Shown: positions 7,883-17,506 of the stretch, piece after piece
Layout of the letters: every line of letters starts with the position of its first letter
How positions within the stretch are numbered: the first letter of the stretch is position 1
Assembly: GCA_020848835.1 (NCBI GenBank)
Contig: JADLHJ010000060.1
Coordinates: 124,001 to 188,000 of the forward strand
Direction of reading: 5' to 3'
DNA length: 64,000 bases
DNA from: Candidatus Hydrogenedentota bacterium
GTDB lineage: Bacteria > Hydrogenedentota > Hydrogenedentia > Hydrogenedentales > SLHB01
Notes under the pieces: generated by a model
Database searches by the model: none
What the model was told of the DNA's origin: nothing
Seen by the model: only the letters and a program-made list of their open reading frames with translations
Made by a program: the position numbers and the translations under genes

Positions 7883-9199
7883 GTGCGTTATTCAGTTCTT
7901 CTGTTGTGCGTTAGTGCTTTTATTGCGACAGCCCAGGACGCTGATGTTCATGCGTTGGTAGCCGCTGGCGCTGGTAAGGTCGTCGCACTCGAAGGCGAGT
8001 ACCGCATCGACAAGCCGATCTTCATCACGGCTGATAACACCGCCATCCACGGCCATGCGACGATTATCCAGACAAACCCCGACGCGGATATCTTTCGCGT
8101 CGAAAACGCCAAGGGCGTGCGCATAGAAGGGCTAACCCTCACGCGCGACGAAGGCAAGCAGGATTCAACGGGATCGGCCGTGCGCGCCGAAGGCTGCACA
8201 CGCCTCGAACTCTCAAATTTGCACATCCGCGACAATTGGAGCCAGCAAGGAACCATCTACATCATCAAATGCGAATCGTCCGTCGTGCGCGATTGCGAGA
8301 TTCTGAACTACAAACGCATCGGCGTGGACGACCGCACCGCAAGCGAGTTGTACGGTTACGCCTTCCGCGCGATCGACGGTACCGGTATCCAAGTAAACGA
8401 AACGCGCGGCCTGCAAGTGGTGAACAATCGCGTGCTCGAAGAGCGCCTTTTCGCGACCAAGGAAACGAAAGAAAAATACCAACTCGGCTCGTTTTGCGAA
8501 GGCAAGAACCCCACGAAGAAAGGCAAACTAGCACCTGGAGGCGACTACGCGAACAACTGGCACCAGGGCTCCGCGATCACCGTCTCATCGCCCGAATCGA
8601 CGAACCACGTGCTCATCAGCGGCAACTTGATCCGCAATGCCGCCCAGGGCATCGACATGCACCTCGACAACGCGACCTGCTCGAACAACATTATCGACCA
8701 CGCGTTCATCGGCCTGAAGTGCATGCACGGCGCGCGCAACGTCATCATCGCGAACAACACCGTCACCCACATGGATCTCTGGGGCCTCGTCATGCTGCCG
8801 GGCACACTCGCACACCCCGCCGAAGCCGCGCACGACGACAAGCCCGCCCGCAGCCCGAACTACACCCGCGGCAATATCATCGCAAACAACATCTTTTCCG
8901 ACTTCGGTCTCGGCTACGAACGCTACAACTGGGAAGGGCAGAAGAGCGGCGTCATTTCACTCGAGTCCGGGCAGCTCGCAGAAAACCCCGTCATGACCGA
9001 AGTGATCATCGAAGGCAACGTCGTCTACGACTCCGCCGCGGACGGCGAACTAATCGACGGTCAACCCCAAACCGTCGGCCCGCGCTACGAATGGGCCGTA
9101 TACATCGCGCAAAACCCAAGCCCCCAAGGCCTTATCTTCCGTAACAACATCTTTCACCCAGGCAAAAGCGGCGTGGCAAACGTGCCAATTGAACCTTAG
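7883..9199 (+). CDS. Secreted right-handed parallel beta-helix protein
   Basis: A 438-residue protein starting at a GTG with GGGGAGGGG seven bases upstream. A short signal peptide (MRYSVLLLCVSAFIATAQ) leads into a pectate-lyase-like solenoid. Successive coils carry the pattern of hydrophobic residues, Asn and Gly seen in NosD/beta-helix repeats, for example VRIEGLTLTRDE, VVRDCEIL, LQVVNNRVL, VLISGNLIRNAAQGIDM, NVIIANNTV, NIIANNIF and VIIEGNVVYD. The family contains polysaccharide lyases, epimerases and glycosidases; I cannot locate a definite catalytic set, so the activity is open. It is probably monocistronic, and the downstream gene is convergent. Confidence 0.8.
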   Translation: MRYSVLLLCVSAFIATAQDADVHALVAAGAGKVVALEGEYRIDKPIFITADNTAIHGHATIIQTNPDADIFRVENAKGVRIEGLTLTRDEGKQDSTGSAVRAEGCTRLELSNLHIRDNWSQQGTIYIIKCESSVVRDCEILNYKRIGVDDRTASELYGYAFRAIDGTGIQVNETRGLQVVNNRVLEERLFATKETKEKYQLGSFCEGKNPTKKGKLAPGGDYANNWHQGSAITVSSPESTNHVLISGNLIRNAAQGIDMHLDNATCSNNIIDHAFIGLKCMHGARNVIIANNTVTHMDLWGLVMLPGTLAHPAEAAHDDKPARSPNYTRGNIIANNIFSDFGLGYERYNWEGQKSGVISLESGQLAENPVMTEVIIEGNVVYDSAADGELIDGQPQTVGPRYEWAVYIAQNPSPQGLIFRNNIFHPGKSGVANVPIEP

Positions 9200-9276
9200 C
9201 TGCTACGAGACACGACAACCCGAAAAGTTGCATTCGAAATAGAATTAATTCGTTTACTTCGTGCCTTCGTGGTGAA

Positions 9277-11178
9277 TCACTCTTCCGCCAATTCCTCCGC
9301 AACCGGGTGCGCGGGCGGCGGCGTGATCAATGAGGTGACGACAAGCACGAGAAATCCAAGCGGTATTGTCACCAGTGCAGGTTGACTAAAGGGAATGATC
9401 GAGGTTGTCGGGTCCCAACCGTAGACCTTTGAATACGTGTCCGCGGACAGCAATATCCAAAGCAGCGATGTCGTCATCCCAACGAACACCGCAGCAGCGA
9501 TGCCCTGCTTCGTCGTGCGTCGCCAGAACAACATCATCACCAGCGCGGGAAGATTTGCCGACGCGGCAATGTTAAATGCCCAGCCAACGAGGAAACTGAC
9601 ATTGAAATCCTTGAACAACACCCCCAGCACCATCGCGCCGGCGCCAAGCAGCACCGCCGCGAATTTCCCGTATAACACCTTCTGGTGGTCGTTCATCGGA
9701 ATCCGGAAGAAGCTCTCAAGCAGGTCATGCGCAACCGCACCCGATCCCGCCATGATCAAACCCGACACCGTGCCCAGCACCGTCGTAAATGCGATTGCCG
9801 AAATCACGGCAAACATCAACTCGTTAAACGATCGCGCGAGCAGCGGCGCGGCCATATTGCTGTCCGTCACGTCCATCGCGCCGGAGGTCATGGCGCCAAG
9901 CCCAAGATAAAGTGTGAGCACATAAAAGAACCCAATCGCGGCAATTCCCACGACCGTACTCTTGCGCGCAGAAGCCTGGTCCTTCACCGTGTAGTACCGG
10001 ATCAGAATGTGGGGGAGAGAAGCCGTACCGCAAAACAGCGCCAACATCAGCGAAATGAAATCGAGCTTCTCGGAGAACTTTGTGGAGGTCATCCCTTTGA
10101 AATAACCGCCAGGCTGTAACAGTGCATCGCCCGTCTTTTGGGTAGGATAATAGACAGTCGTGCGCGTGCCGTCTTCGGACTTCAAGTCCTCCTTCGCCCA
10201 AGTAGTAACGGTAGATTGCCGGAACGTATCGAAAAACTCGACCGGCCCGATCGGCCCGGTTTTCTCCACGCCGCCGGGAAGCTCTGCGATTGTGCCGACG
10301 GGATCGAGATCGTCGTCACGCGTCTGTGTGCGGCCGTTGACGAGCTTCGTGCCGTCCGGTTTAATCACCACCGACTGCGTGGGGATCCAGCCCTCGTCCG
10401 TCACCCGCATAAAGGATTCAATACCCTTGCTGGAAATCACCTTCACGTAGGGTTTACCGGGCCACGGTTCTTCGTCCAATTGGATTCCGGGATCGAACAT
10501 CTTCGCGCCAACGTCCCTGCGCATGGCCTCCGGATCAAAAGGTGAGGATACCGGCGTGGCGGTAAAACCTCGATTGAGAATCATCACGGTCAATGCTGCA
10601 CAAAATATCAGCAGCATGAAACCTTTTATAAACTGCACCCAGGTGGTGGAAACCATGCCTGCGGTCACCACAATAAGCGTTACAGTAAACCCAACGATCA
10701 AGACGCCCGCGAAGTGCGGGAGTCCAAGCAGAGGCGTGATTAGGGCGCCCGCGCCCACCATTTGCGGGATCAGGTAAAACGCGCTGATGACCAGCGTCGA
10801 GATCGCGACGGCAAGTTTAATTGCAGGGGAATCGTAGCGACTATCGAGCGCGTCCGCGAAAGTGAATTTTCCGAGCCGCTTGATGGGTTCCGCAATCACA
10901 AAGAGCGCAACCACCCATCCCGCGAGGTAGCCGATCGAATATAAAAAGCCGTCAAACCCGTAGAAGGCAATCAGCCCGCAGATACCGAGAAACGATGCCG
11001 CGCTCAGGTAATCCCCCGCGAAGGCGACGCCGTTCACAGCCCAATGAATCTGGCCGTGCGCGGCGTAATACCCCTTGGCCGTTTGCCCGCGTCGCCCAAG
11101 ATAAAAAGAGAGACCAAGCACGACGGAAACGAAAAACAAAAAGATTAGAATCGCTAAGGGCGAAGTTGTGTAAAACAT
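9277..11178 (-). CDS. Sodium:solute symporter, acetate permease ActP type
   Basis: A 633-residue SSS-family inner-membrane symporter. Conserved early segments include YYAAHGQIHWAVNGVAFAGDYLSAASFLG, with the family motif GDYLSAASFLGICG, and about thirteen hydrophobic spans can be counted. A roughly 150-residue polar insert after residue 210, rich in charged residues, separates the two halves; this is seen in the VC_2705-type branch. The start at 11178 is set by the TAATG overlap with the upstream DUF485 gene, which implies translational coupling; an upstream in-frame extension lies inside that gene and is rejected. Likely substrates are acetate or related monocarboxylates. No acetyl-CoA synthetase is nearby. 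Confidence 0.85.
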   Translation of the reverse strand: MFYTTSPLAILIFLFFVSVVLGLSFYLGRRGQTAKGYYAAHGQIHWAVNGVAFAGDYLSAASFLGICGLIAFYGFDGFLYSIGYLAGWVVALFVIAEPIKRLGKFTFADALDSRYDSPAIKLAVAISTLVISAFYLIPQMVGAGALITPLLGLPHFAGVLIVGFTVTLIVVTAGMVSTTWVQFIKGFMLLIFCAALTVMILNRGFTATPVSSPFDPEAMRRDVGAKMFDPGIQLDEEPWPGKPYVKVISSKGIESFMRVTDEGWIPTQSVVIKPDGTKLVNGRTQTRDDDLDPVGTIAELPGGVEKTGPIGPVEFFDTFRQSTVTTWAKEDLKSEDGTRTTVYYPTQKTGDALLQPGGYFKGMTSTKFSEKLDFISLMLALFCGTASLPHILIRYYTVKDQASARKSTVVGIAAIGFFYVLTLYLGLGAMTSGAMDVTDSNMAAPLLARSFNELMFAVISAIAFTTVLGTVSGLIMAGSGAVAHDLLESFFRIPMNDHQKVLYGKFAAVLLGAGAMVLGVLFKDFNVSFLVGWAFNIAASANLPALVMMLFWRRTTKQGIAAAVFVGMTTSLLWILLSADTYSKVYGWDPTTSIIPFSQPALVTIPLGFLVLVVTSLITPPPAHPVAEELAEE

Positions 11179-11453
11179 TAGCGAATCTCCGCATCGTTTT
11201 TGCTGGCATTGGGAACGGGCCGACTGCACAGCACGACGTACACCAGTGCCAGTAGCAGCGCAGCGCCAATTAGCGCAAAACCATAAGCAATAGCGAGGTT
11301 TGCACCGCCAGGCACGATCGTACCCATCACCGGCGTGCGGAAGACTGCTAGAAACACGAAGCCTCCGTACAATGCGACGTACACCGCAAATAATATGAGC
11401 CCATAACGCGCATTGCGATTTACAACATGCGGATGATCTTCGTGATGATCCAT
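11178..11453 (-). CDS. DUF485 small membrane protein (YjcH-like)
   Basis: A 91-residue protein with two membrane spans (about residues 18-40 and 54-78), of the DUF485 family that accompanies ActP-type symporters. The N-terminus is His/Asp-rich (MDHHEDHPHV), then NRNARYGLILFAVYVALYGGF, and a second span follows IVPGGANLAI. The ATG at 11453 is preceded by GAGGGG; an in-frame TTG six codons earlier is less likely. The stop overlaps the symporter start by one base. Members are thought to be accessory subunits of the symporter. Confidence 0.85.
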   Translation of the reverse strand: MDHHEDHPHVVNRNARYGLILFAVYVALYGGFVFLAVFRTPVMGTIVPGGANLAIAYGFALIGAALLLALVYVVLCSRPVPNASKNDAEIR

Positions 11454-11671
11454 GTAATCCCCCTCAAGCACTGCCTTGCTCTAGTGCGTCTCTTGACCGT
11501 AGTAAAGCGCATAACTTGCTACGTGCGCAAATCGTAACCAGGCAAAATCTGCTACAACGCTCGCCCGAGGGCGTTTAGATGCGGGTTTGCAGTCGCTTGC
11601 TTTCGCGGAAGAATTCCAGTCGAATAGCGCGGAAAGCTTTATTGACCGCAAGCTGAACTGAAAGCAAGAGC

Positions 11672-12508
11672 GTGAGCAATACACTTGTTAGACAGATGAC
11701 CAGGCCGGAGCTCGACATCGCAATTGCGTGGGCGCGCGCAGAAGGTTGGAACCCAGGTTTGTTTGAAGCCGACAGCTTTTTCGCTACCGATCCGAATGGC
11801 TTTTTTATTGGCGACGCGGATGGTGAGCCTGTAGCTTGCATCAGCGGGGTCGCGTATGACGGCGCATACGGCTTCATGGGCTTCTATATCGTCAAACCGG
11901 AATACCGCGGCAGCGGGCACGGTCTGCGAATCTGGAACGCCGCTTTAGACTACCTCGGCGCACGCACCATTGGCGCGGATGGCGTACCCGCGATGCTCGC
12001 GAAATATGAGACATTCGGATTTCAGATTGCATATAGGAATGTGCGCTATAGAGGTTTTGGCGGCGGTTCCGAACCGGATGGCCTGGTCAGTCTTGACGCC
12101 CTCTCGTTCGGCGATCTCGCCGCCTACGATGCGGGGCATGTGCCGGCTCCGCGCACGACCTTCCTCGAACACTGGGTGCGCCAGCGCGGCGCAGTTGTGC
12201 GCATCGCCGTGGAAGGATCGCGCATCGTGGGGTTCGGCATGTTGCGCGTGTGCAAAGATGCGTACAAAGTAGGCCCGTTGTTTGCCGATTCGCCCGGCAT
12301 TGCGGCCAACATCTTCACCGCGCTACGGGCAAACGCGCAGGGCAGCACGATATTCCTCGATACCCCGGAACCAAACGCCGCGGCCGTGGCACTCGCCAAG
12401 GCAAACGACATGACGCCCGCCTTCGAAACCAGCCGCATCTACCGCGGTCCCGCTCCGGACTTGCCGCTTGACCGAATATACGGTGTTACGAGCTTTGAAT
12501 TGGGCTGA
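11672..12508 (+). CDS. Two-domain GNAT acetyltransferase
   Basis: A 278-residue protein with an N-terminal GNAT domain (residues 5-125) and a C-terminal Acetyltransf_18-like domain (about 140-270), the arrangement of YitH/HolE-like proteins. The acetyl-CoA motif region reads FYIVKPEYRGSGHGLRIWN (Gly-rich loop RGSGHG near 80). The C-terminal part carries the pattern LRVCKDAYKVGPLFAD and FLDTPEPNAAA. It begins at a GTG (11672). The substrate is unknown. It is divergent from the symporter pair, with about 200 bases between them that contain no other gene. Confidence 0.75.
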   Translation: MSNTLVRQMTRPELDIAIAWARAEGWNPGLFEADSFFATDPNGFFIGDADGEPVACISGVAYDGAYGFMGFYIVKPEYRGSGHGLRIWNAALDYLGARTIGADGVPAMLAKYETFGFQIAYRNVRYRGFGGGSEPDGLVSLDALSFGDLAAYDAGHVPAPRTTFLEHWVRQRGAVVRIAVEGSRIVGFGMLRVCKDAYKVGPLFADSPGIAANIFTALRANAQGSTIFLDTPEPNAAAVALAKANDMTPAFETSRIYRGPAPDLPLDRIYGVTSFELG

Positions 12509-12521
12509 AGCACGTCAATTC

Positions 12522-12550
12522 TTGAACGATTACTCTCACTCTCCTATAGT
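12522..12550 (+). promoter_or_regulatory. Candidate sigma-70 promoter of icmF
   Basis: TTGAAC at 12522-12527 and TATAGT at 12545-12550 with a 17-base spacer, about 33 bases before the icmF ATG. Both boxes match the consensus at five and five of six positions. Confidence 0.6.
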
Positions 12551-12583
12551 CGAATTACTATCAGTAACCCATTGAGCGTCTTC

Positions 12584-15500
12584 ATGAAAGAGATTGTCCA
12601 ATATCGTCCCAAGCACCACTTGCGCGTAGTGACGGCCACATCTCTATTTGACGGGCACGACGCAGCGATCAACATTATGCGGCGCGTGTTGCAGGATTCC
12701 GGCGCGGAGGTGATCCACCTCGGGCATAACCGCTCGGTTGCCGAAATTGTCGATGCAGCAATTCAGGAAGACGCGCACGCGATCGCCGTGAGTTCGTACC
12801 AGGGCGGGCACATCGAGTTCTTTCAATACATCGTCGATCTCCTGCGTGAACGCGACGCGGCGCATATCAAAGTATTTGGCGGCGGCGGCGGAGTGATCGT
12901 CCCGAGTGAGATACGCCAGATTGAATCGATGGGCGTGTCCAAAATCTACTCCCCTGAAGACGGCCGCACGCTTGGCTTGCAGGGCATGATCAACGATCTA
13001 CTGCAAGCGATCGATGCACCGATGGATTTTTTGCAGTGTATGGACAATTCCATCGCGCTAACACCAAATCGTTCGCTGCGGGTGGCGCGCTTTATCACCG
13101 CAATCGAGGAAGCGCACGCACGCGAGAACGGACTACTCGCAGACATACGCAAGAGATTCACTGCTAGCGCCGGCAATACTGTTCCAGTCCTGGGCGTCAC
13201 GGGAACCGGTGGCGCGGGAAAATCGTCCCTGGTGGATGAGTTGGTTACGCGTTTCCTCAATGACTTTGTGGACAAAACGGTCGCTGTGCTCTCCGTTGAT
13301 CCAACACGGCAACGCACCGGCGGCGCGCTTCTTGGCGACCGCATTCGCATGAATGTTCTCGATCGCGGACGCGTCTATATGCGATCACTTGCGACACGCA
13401 CAAAAGGATCCGAAATCTCCGCGTCGCTTTCGGATGCAATCGCAGTCGTTAAGTCGGCTGGATACGATCTCGTCATCGTGGAGACAGCCGGTATTGGTCA
13501 AGGCGACGCAGGCATCGTGCCGCTTGTGGATATTTCGCTGTACGTGATGACGGCCGAATTTGGCGCGCCGACCCAGCTCGAAAAGATCGATATGCTCGAT
13601 TTCGCGCACCTCGTCGCGATCAATAAATTCGAGCGCAAAGGCAGCGAGGATGCCCTGCGCCACGTGCGCAAGCAATATCAGCGCAACCATAAATTGTTCG
13701 ATACAAAGCCCGAAGACATGCCCGTTTACGGCACCATCGCATCGAAGTTCAACGACGACGGCGTGACCGCACTTTATCACGGGGTGCTTGATGCGCTGAA
13801 TGAGAAAACCAAAGTGGAATGGAAGTCCACGCTGGCGCGTCCCGCACAAAAGCATTCCTCGTCGCGCGCCATTGTCGTGCCGCCGGAGCGCGTGCGCTAC
13901 CTCGCGGAGATTGCAGAATCGATCCGCAGATACCGCGAATGGGCCGAGGATCAGGCGCGTATCGCGGAGCAGCTTTGGCAGCTAGATGGCGCGCTGGCAC
14001 TGTTGAACGAGAGCGATGCCGCGCACGATGAACTTGTCGCGAATCGTTCCGCTCTCGCCCGGCAAATTCAGCCTGAATGCACCCATGCGCTCCAAGCGTT
14101 CGAGCAAGTCCGCGCGGATTACGCTGGAGAAGAGCATATCTACAAAGTGCGTAACCGTGAAGTACGCACACCGCTCTACCGCGAGAGCCTCTCAGGTCTG
14201 AAGTTGCCGCGCGTGGCGCTGCCGCGCTTCCGAAACCCGGGTGATTTGCTGCGATGGATTCTGTTGGAGAATGTACCCGGGAGTTTTCCGTTCACCGCAG
14301 GTGTATTTCCCTTTAAGCGCGCTGACGAAGACCCGACACGCATGTTTGCGGGCGAAGGCGATCCGGCGCGGACGAATCGGCGTTTCAAGTATCTCTCGCG
14401 CAATTCGGAAGCGAAGCGCCTATCTACAGCCTTCGACAGCGTGACGCTATACGGTTTCGACCCGAACGAGCGCCCGGATATCTATGGCAAAGTCGGCACC
14501 TCCGGCGTATCCATAGCCACGCTTGACGACATGAAAGTCTTGTACGACGGCTTCGACCTTTGCGCGCCAAATACGAGCGTATCAATGACTATCAACGGTC
14601 CCGCGCCGATCATTCTTGCGATGTTTCTGAACACGGCCATCGATCAGCAGCTTGCAAAGTTCGAGTCCGAGAACGGTCGCAAACCAAGCGCAACAGAAGC
14701 TGCCGACATTCGTGCGAAAGCATTGCGCGTTGTGCGCGGTACTGTCCAGGCCGACATTTTGAAAGAAGATCAAGCGCAGAACACGTGCATCTTCTCTATC
14801 GACATTGCGCTGCGGATGATGGGGGACATTCAGCAGTATTTTGTCGAGCATGAGGTGCGCAATTTCTATTCGGTTTCCATTTCCGGGTTCCACATGGCGG
14901 AGGCTGGCTGCAACCCGATTTCCCAGGTGGCGTTCACGCTTGCGAACGGGTTTACCTTCGTCGAGTACTACCTCTCGCGCGGCATGCACATCGACGAGTT
15001 CGCGCCGAACTTGTCGTTCTTCTTCTCAAGTGGCATGGACCCCGAGTACGCGGTGCTCAACCGCGTGGCGCGACGCATCTGGGCGATTGCGATGCGCGAC
15101 AAGTACGGCGCCAACGAGCGCTCGCAGAAGTTCAAGGTGCACATCCAAACCAGCGGGCGCTCGCTGCATAGTCAGGAATACGAGTTCAACGACATCCGCA
15201 CTACGTTGCAGGCACTCATGGCGCTGAACGATAACTGCAACTCGCTCCACACGAATGCCTTCGACGAGGCAGTCACCACACCATCCGAATCGTCCGTTCG
15301 CCGCGCGCTGGCGATCCAACAGATCATCAACAAGGAGTTCGGCATCTACGGCAATGAGAACCCGTTGCAAGGTTCTTTCGTCATCGATGAACTAAGCGAT
15401 CTTGTCGAAGACACTATTCTGCAAGAGTTTGAGCGGCTCTCCGATCGTGGCGGCGTGCTGGGTGCGATGGAAACCGACTACCAGCGCGCAAAGATCCAGG

Positions 15501-15841
15501 AAGAATCGCTGCACTACGAATCGCTCAAGACCAGCGGCGCGTATCCAATTGTCGGCGTGAACTGTTTCTTGAACTCGGAAGAAAACGTCGCACACGAGAC
15601 CGAAAAACTTGATCTCATGCGCGCGACGGAAGATGAAAAACGATCCCAACTCCATCGTCTACGCGACTTCCACGCGCGCCAAGCGAGCGAATCACCCCCC
15701 GCGCTTCGCGCGCTGCAACAGGCCGCGCTTTCGGATGGCAACATCTTCGCCGAACTCATGCAGACTGTACGCACCTGTTCGCTCGGGCAGATCACGCAAG
15801 CGCTGTTCGAAGTAGGCGGGCGATATCGCCGGAGCATGTGA
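12584..15841 (+). CDS. icmF: Fused isobutyryl-CoA mutase
   Basis: IcmF is an adenosylcobalamin enzyme that interconverts isobutyryl-CoA and n-butyryl-CoA (some act on pivalyl-CoA), with its own G-protein chaperone built in. The 1085 residues show the full order: B12-binding domain (about 10-140, with [13 protein letters not shown] and the Ser/Gly-rich SSYQGGH), a MeaB-like GTPase (P-loop GTGGAGKSS near 205, then [17 protein letters not shown] and a NKFE base motif), a linker, and the large mutase barrel (about 545-1030, with [17 protein letters not shown] and [10 protein letters not shown]). I preferred the ATG at 12584 over an in-frame TTG at 12572. It is translationally coupled to a Sel1-repeat gene. 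Assigning isobutyryl versus another acyl substrate would need the active-site pair compared to characterised enzymes. Confidence 0.95.
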   Translation: MKEIVQYRPKHHLRVVTATSLFDGHDAAINIMRRVLQDSGAEVIHLGHNRSVAEIVDAAIQEDAHAIAVSSYQGGHIEFFQYIVDLLRERDAAHIKVFGGGGGVIVPSEIRQIESMGVSKIYSPEDGRTLGLQGMINDLLQAIDAPMDFLQCMDNSIALTPNRSLRVARFITAIEEAHARENGLLADIRKRFTASAGNTVPVLGVTGTGGAGKSSLVDELVTRFLNDFVDKTVAVLSVDPTRQRTGGALLGDRIRMNVLDRGRVYMRSLATRTKGSEISASLSDAIAVVKSAGYDLVIVETAGIGQGDAGIVPLVDISLYVMTAEFGAPTQLEKIDMLDFAHLVAINKFERKGSEDALRHVRKQYQRNHKLFDTKPEDMPVYGTIASKFNDDGVTALYHGVLDALNEKTKVEWKSTLARPAQKHSSSRAIVVPPERVRYLAEIAESIRRYREWAEDQARIAEQLWQLDGALALLNESDAAHDELVANRSALARQIQPECTHALQAFEQVRADYAGEEHIYKVRNREVRTPLYRESLSGLKLPRVALPRFRNPGDLLRWILLENVPGSFPFTAGVFPFKRADEDPTRMFAGEGDPARTNRRFKYLSRNSEAKRLSTAFDSVTLYGFDPNERPDIYGKVGTSGVSIATLDDMKVLYDGFDLCAPNTSVSMTINGPAPIILAMFLNTAIDQQLAKFESENGRKPSATEAADIRAKALRVVRGTVQADILKEDQAQNTCIFSIDIALRMMGDIQQYFVEHEVRNFYSVSISGFHMAEAGCNPISQVAFTLANGFTFVEYYLSRGMHIDEFAPNLSFFFSSGMDPEYAVLNRVARRIWAIAMRDKYGANERSQKFKVHIQTSGRSLHSQEYEFNDIRTTLQALMALNDNCNSLHTNAFDEAVTTPSESSVRRALAIQQIINKEFGIYGNENPLQGSFVIDELSDLVEDTILQEFERLSDRGGVLGAMETDYQRAKIQEESLHYESLKTSGAYPIVGVNCFLNSEENVAHETEKLDLMRATEDEKRSQLHRLRDFHARQASESPPALRALQQAALSDGNIFAELMQTVRTCSLGQITQALFEVGGRYRRSM

Positions 15842-16614
15842 TGCCGGATCGAGAATCGCTGAAGAAACGCGCCAAAGGCGGAAGTGCAAGAGCAATGTTT
15901 CAGCTTGCGGAGAGTTACGGTTTTTATAAGAGTCCAGTAAGCACGCGTGAAGCGATTCGTTGGTATCGCGCTGCCGCAGACCAAGGTCATGCGCTTTCGA
16001 TGTACAAGCTGGCCGACTATTTCGAATCGCCATGGCGCGACGAGAAATCGCCGAAAGCCTATCATTGGTATCGGGCTGCTGCCGAACAAGGATACTTACC
16101 CGCATACTTTTACGTGGGTGATCATTTGAATGAAGGACGAGGTTGCGAAAAAAATGTGCGCGAGGCGGTGCAATGGTTCCGCCGCGCCGCGCTCGCGGGT
16201 GACCATGATTGCATGCTTTCCTTTGGCTACCACCTCTTTTACGGCGAAGGCGTTCGTAGGGATCGGGTCCAGGCGGTACGCTGGTATCGCATGGCCGCGC
16301 GAAAACACAATCCGGACGCCTACTTTAATCTGGCGCTTTGTTACTACAAGGGCGACGTGGTGCCGCAAAGCTACAAGAAAGCAGCCGAGTATTTGAAAAA
16401 GGCCAACAGGCACAAGTCATACCACAATCCACGTGCAGAGCACTGGTTGGCCGACTTGTATGAAAAGGGATTTGGCGTTCGCAAAAGCGCCAGATGGGCG
16501 CGGTATTGGCGCGAAAAGGCGGACGGAATTCGCAATTATCGGGGCGTGCTTAAAACGCCGGAGTACTATAAGAAGCTGCAGGAATACGTAAAGAAAAACT
16601 GTACGCAAGGCTAA
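15841..16614 (+). CDS. Sel1-repeat protein coupled to icmF
   Basis: A 257-residue alpha-solenoid of Sel1-like repeats. Each unit of about 36 residues follows the pattern A..LA..Y..G....D...A..WYR.AA..G; examples are AIRWYRAAADQGHALSMYKLA, AVQWFRRAALAGDHDCMLSF and AVRWYRMAARKHNPDAYFNLAL. No signal peptide is seen, so it is likely cytoplasmic. The ATG overlaps the icmF stop as TGATG, which implies translational coupling. Sel1 proteins usually act as protein-binding scaffolds; a role tied to IcmF is inferred only from the coupling. Confidence 0.85.
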   Translation: MPDRESLKKRAKGGSARAMFQLAESYGFYKSPVSTREAIRWYRAAADQGHALSMYKLADYFESPWRDEKSPKAYHWYRAAAEQGYLPAYFYVGDHLNEGRGCEKNVREAVQWFRRAALAGDHDCMLSFGYHLFYGEGVRRDRVQAVRWYRMAARKHNPDAYFNLALCYYKGDVVPQSYKKAAEYLKKANRHKSYHNPRAEHWLADLYEKGFGVRKSARWARYWREKADGIRNYRGVLKTPEYYKKLQEYVKKNCTQG

Positions 16615-16650
16615 TATCGTTTTTGTATCCCTTACGACTTTAACGCACAT

Positions 16651-16748
16651 TCAGTAAAGCTTCCCCACCTCGCCGCCATCGACTGGCATCACCATTCCAT
16701 TCACGAAACTTGCGGCATCCGAGCATAGCCACGCGATCGCCTCAGGTG
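16651..16748 (-). pseudogene. 3' fragment of the SDR gene
   Basis: Encodes EAIAWLCSDAASFVNGMVMP followed by VDGGEVGKLY and a stop, the same 31 C-terminal residues as the intact SDR at 17507-18280. By eye 11 of the last 99 bases differ, including the stop (TGA here, TAG there). The match ends abruptly near 16748, where the sequence changes to an icmF-like stretch on the other strand. There is no start, so it is a relic. With the intact copy it forms a direct repeat flanking the SUKH gene. Confidence 0.85.
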
Positions 16749-16832
16749 TTTCGCGAGTTTCACGCGCGCCACGCGAACGAGTCGCTCGCGGCATTGCGCT
16801 CCTTGCAACACGTTGCGCTCTCCGGCGGGAGA
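16749..16832 (+). pseudogene. Relic resembling the icmF 3' region
   Basis: On the plus strand this reads REFHARHANESLAALRSLQH followed by VALSGG. IcmF near its C-terminus (15664-15745) reads [20 protein letters not shown] followed by AALSDG. About 24 of 29 bases match in the best stretch. The fragment lacks start and stop and is fused end to end with the SDR relic. It is more diverged than the SDR relic, so it may come from a paralogous mutase. Confidence 0.6.
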
Positions 16833-16859
16833 CTCGCCTTCCCGAACGAATCAATCGTA

Positions 16860-17438
16860 TTATGTGTAGCTCTCCATAAAGTCGGTCCAAAACGGGATAT
16901 TGCGTGGCTCTCCCAAGATGGCCTCGTCTCGGTTCGTCGCGCGAAACTCATGACTCAAGTACCGCCTTAGATCGTTTCCGTAATAAATAATATCCGTCTG
17001 GTAAACGGAAAAGACCGGATTACCGGCTTCGTGCGGTTCCTCCGAAATGTATCGATGACCGTAAATTGGGATTAGTTTAGGAGCGTCGGCAACACTCGTG
17101 CGGGCGCGTTCAATTGCTTCTGCAAGGTCCGCCGGACGTACCCCCCAATCTGGAAACCAAAAGTTATTTTGTTCAATATCAAACGCAATCCCGTGAAACG
17201 GCCACGCAAGCCTATCGAAAATATAGTCGGAATCAGGATTTCGCCAGTCGGGAAATGAATCGCCGACCGGCAGCACCTCAGAGAGAAACGAGCGCAAATC
17301 CGGCGGAAAGCGAAAGTCGTGCAGTGTCTCGGCCTGCTCAAACTCTTGCTTGGAAAGTCCCCCGGCCAATGTCACGCCGTTGGCGCGAAGCAAATCTATT
17401 TCGCCATTCCAGTTTTCCGCTGACATTTTCCGTTCCAT
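16860..17438 (-). CDS. SMI1/KNR4 (SUKH) family protein
   Basis: A 192-residue protein with the SUKH pattern: FRFPPDLRSFLSEVLPVGDSFPDW near residue 40, then DRLAWPFHGIAFDIEQNNFWFPDWG and a C-terminal NPVFSVYQTDIIYYGNDLRRYL. SUKH proteins often act as immunity proteins for polymorphic or contact-dependent toxins, and sometimes as general binding modules. No toxin gene is adjacent. The start at 17438 is supported by AGGAGA; a longer in-frame extension to 17921 is antisense-like sequence inside the SDR gene. The gene is flanked by the SDR gene and its relic. Confidence 0.8.
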   Translation of the reverse strand: MERKMSAENWNGEIDLLRANGVTLAGGLSKQEFEQAETLHDFRFPPDLRSFLSEVLPVGDSFPDWRNPDSDYIFDRLAWPFHGIAFDIEQNNFWFPDWGVRPADLAEAIERARTSVADAPKLIPIYGHRYISEEPHEAGNPVFSVYQTDIIYYGNDLRRYLSHEFRATNRDEAILGEPRNIPFWTDFMESYT

Positions 17439-17456
17439 CCGGTCTCTCCTGACCGG
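17439..17456 (-). promoter_or_regulatory. Ribosome site inside a hairpin loop
   Basis: On the minus strand CCGGTC, AGGAGA, GACCGG, then ATG. The Shine-Dalgarno bases form the whole loop of a perfect 6-bp stem directly before the SUKH start. Confidence 0.5.
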
Positions 17457-17506
17457 TTCTATGCCTCCGGCGTTTCTATCCAAAGACGAAAATCTCCGCT
17501 CGGCGT

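Noticed and set aside
8236..9144. 302-residue plus-strand frame inside the beta-helix gene
   Set aside because: Very Arg/His-rich shadow of the beta-helix coding frame.
11179..11229. Upstream start of the symporter
   Set aside because: It lies within the DUF485 coding region; the TAATG overlap supports 11178.
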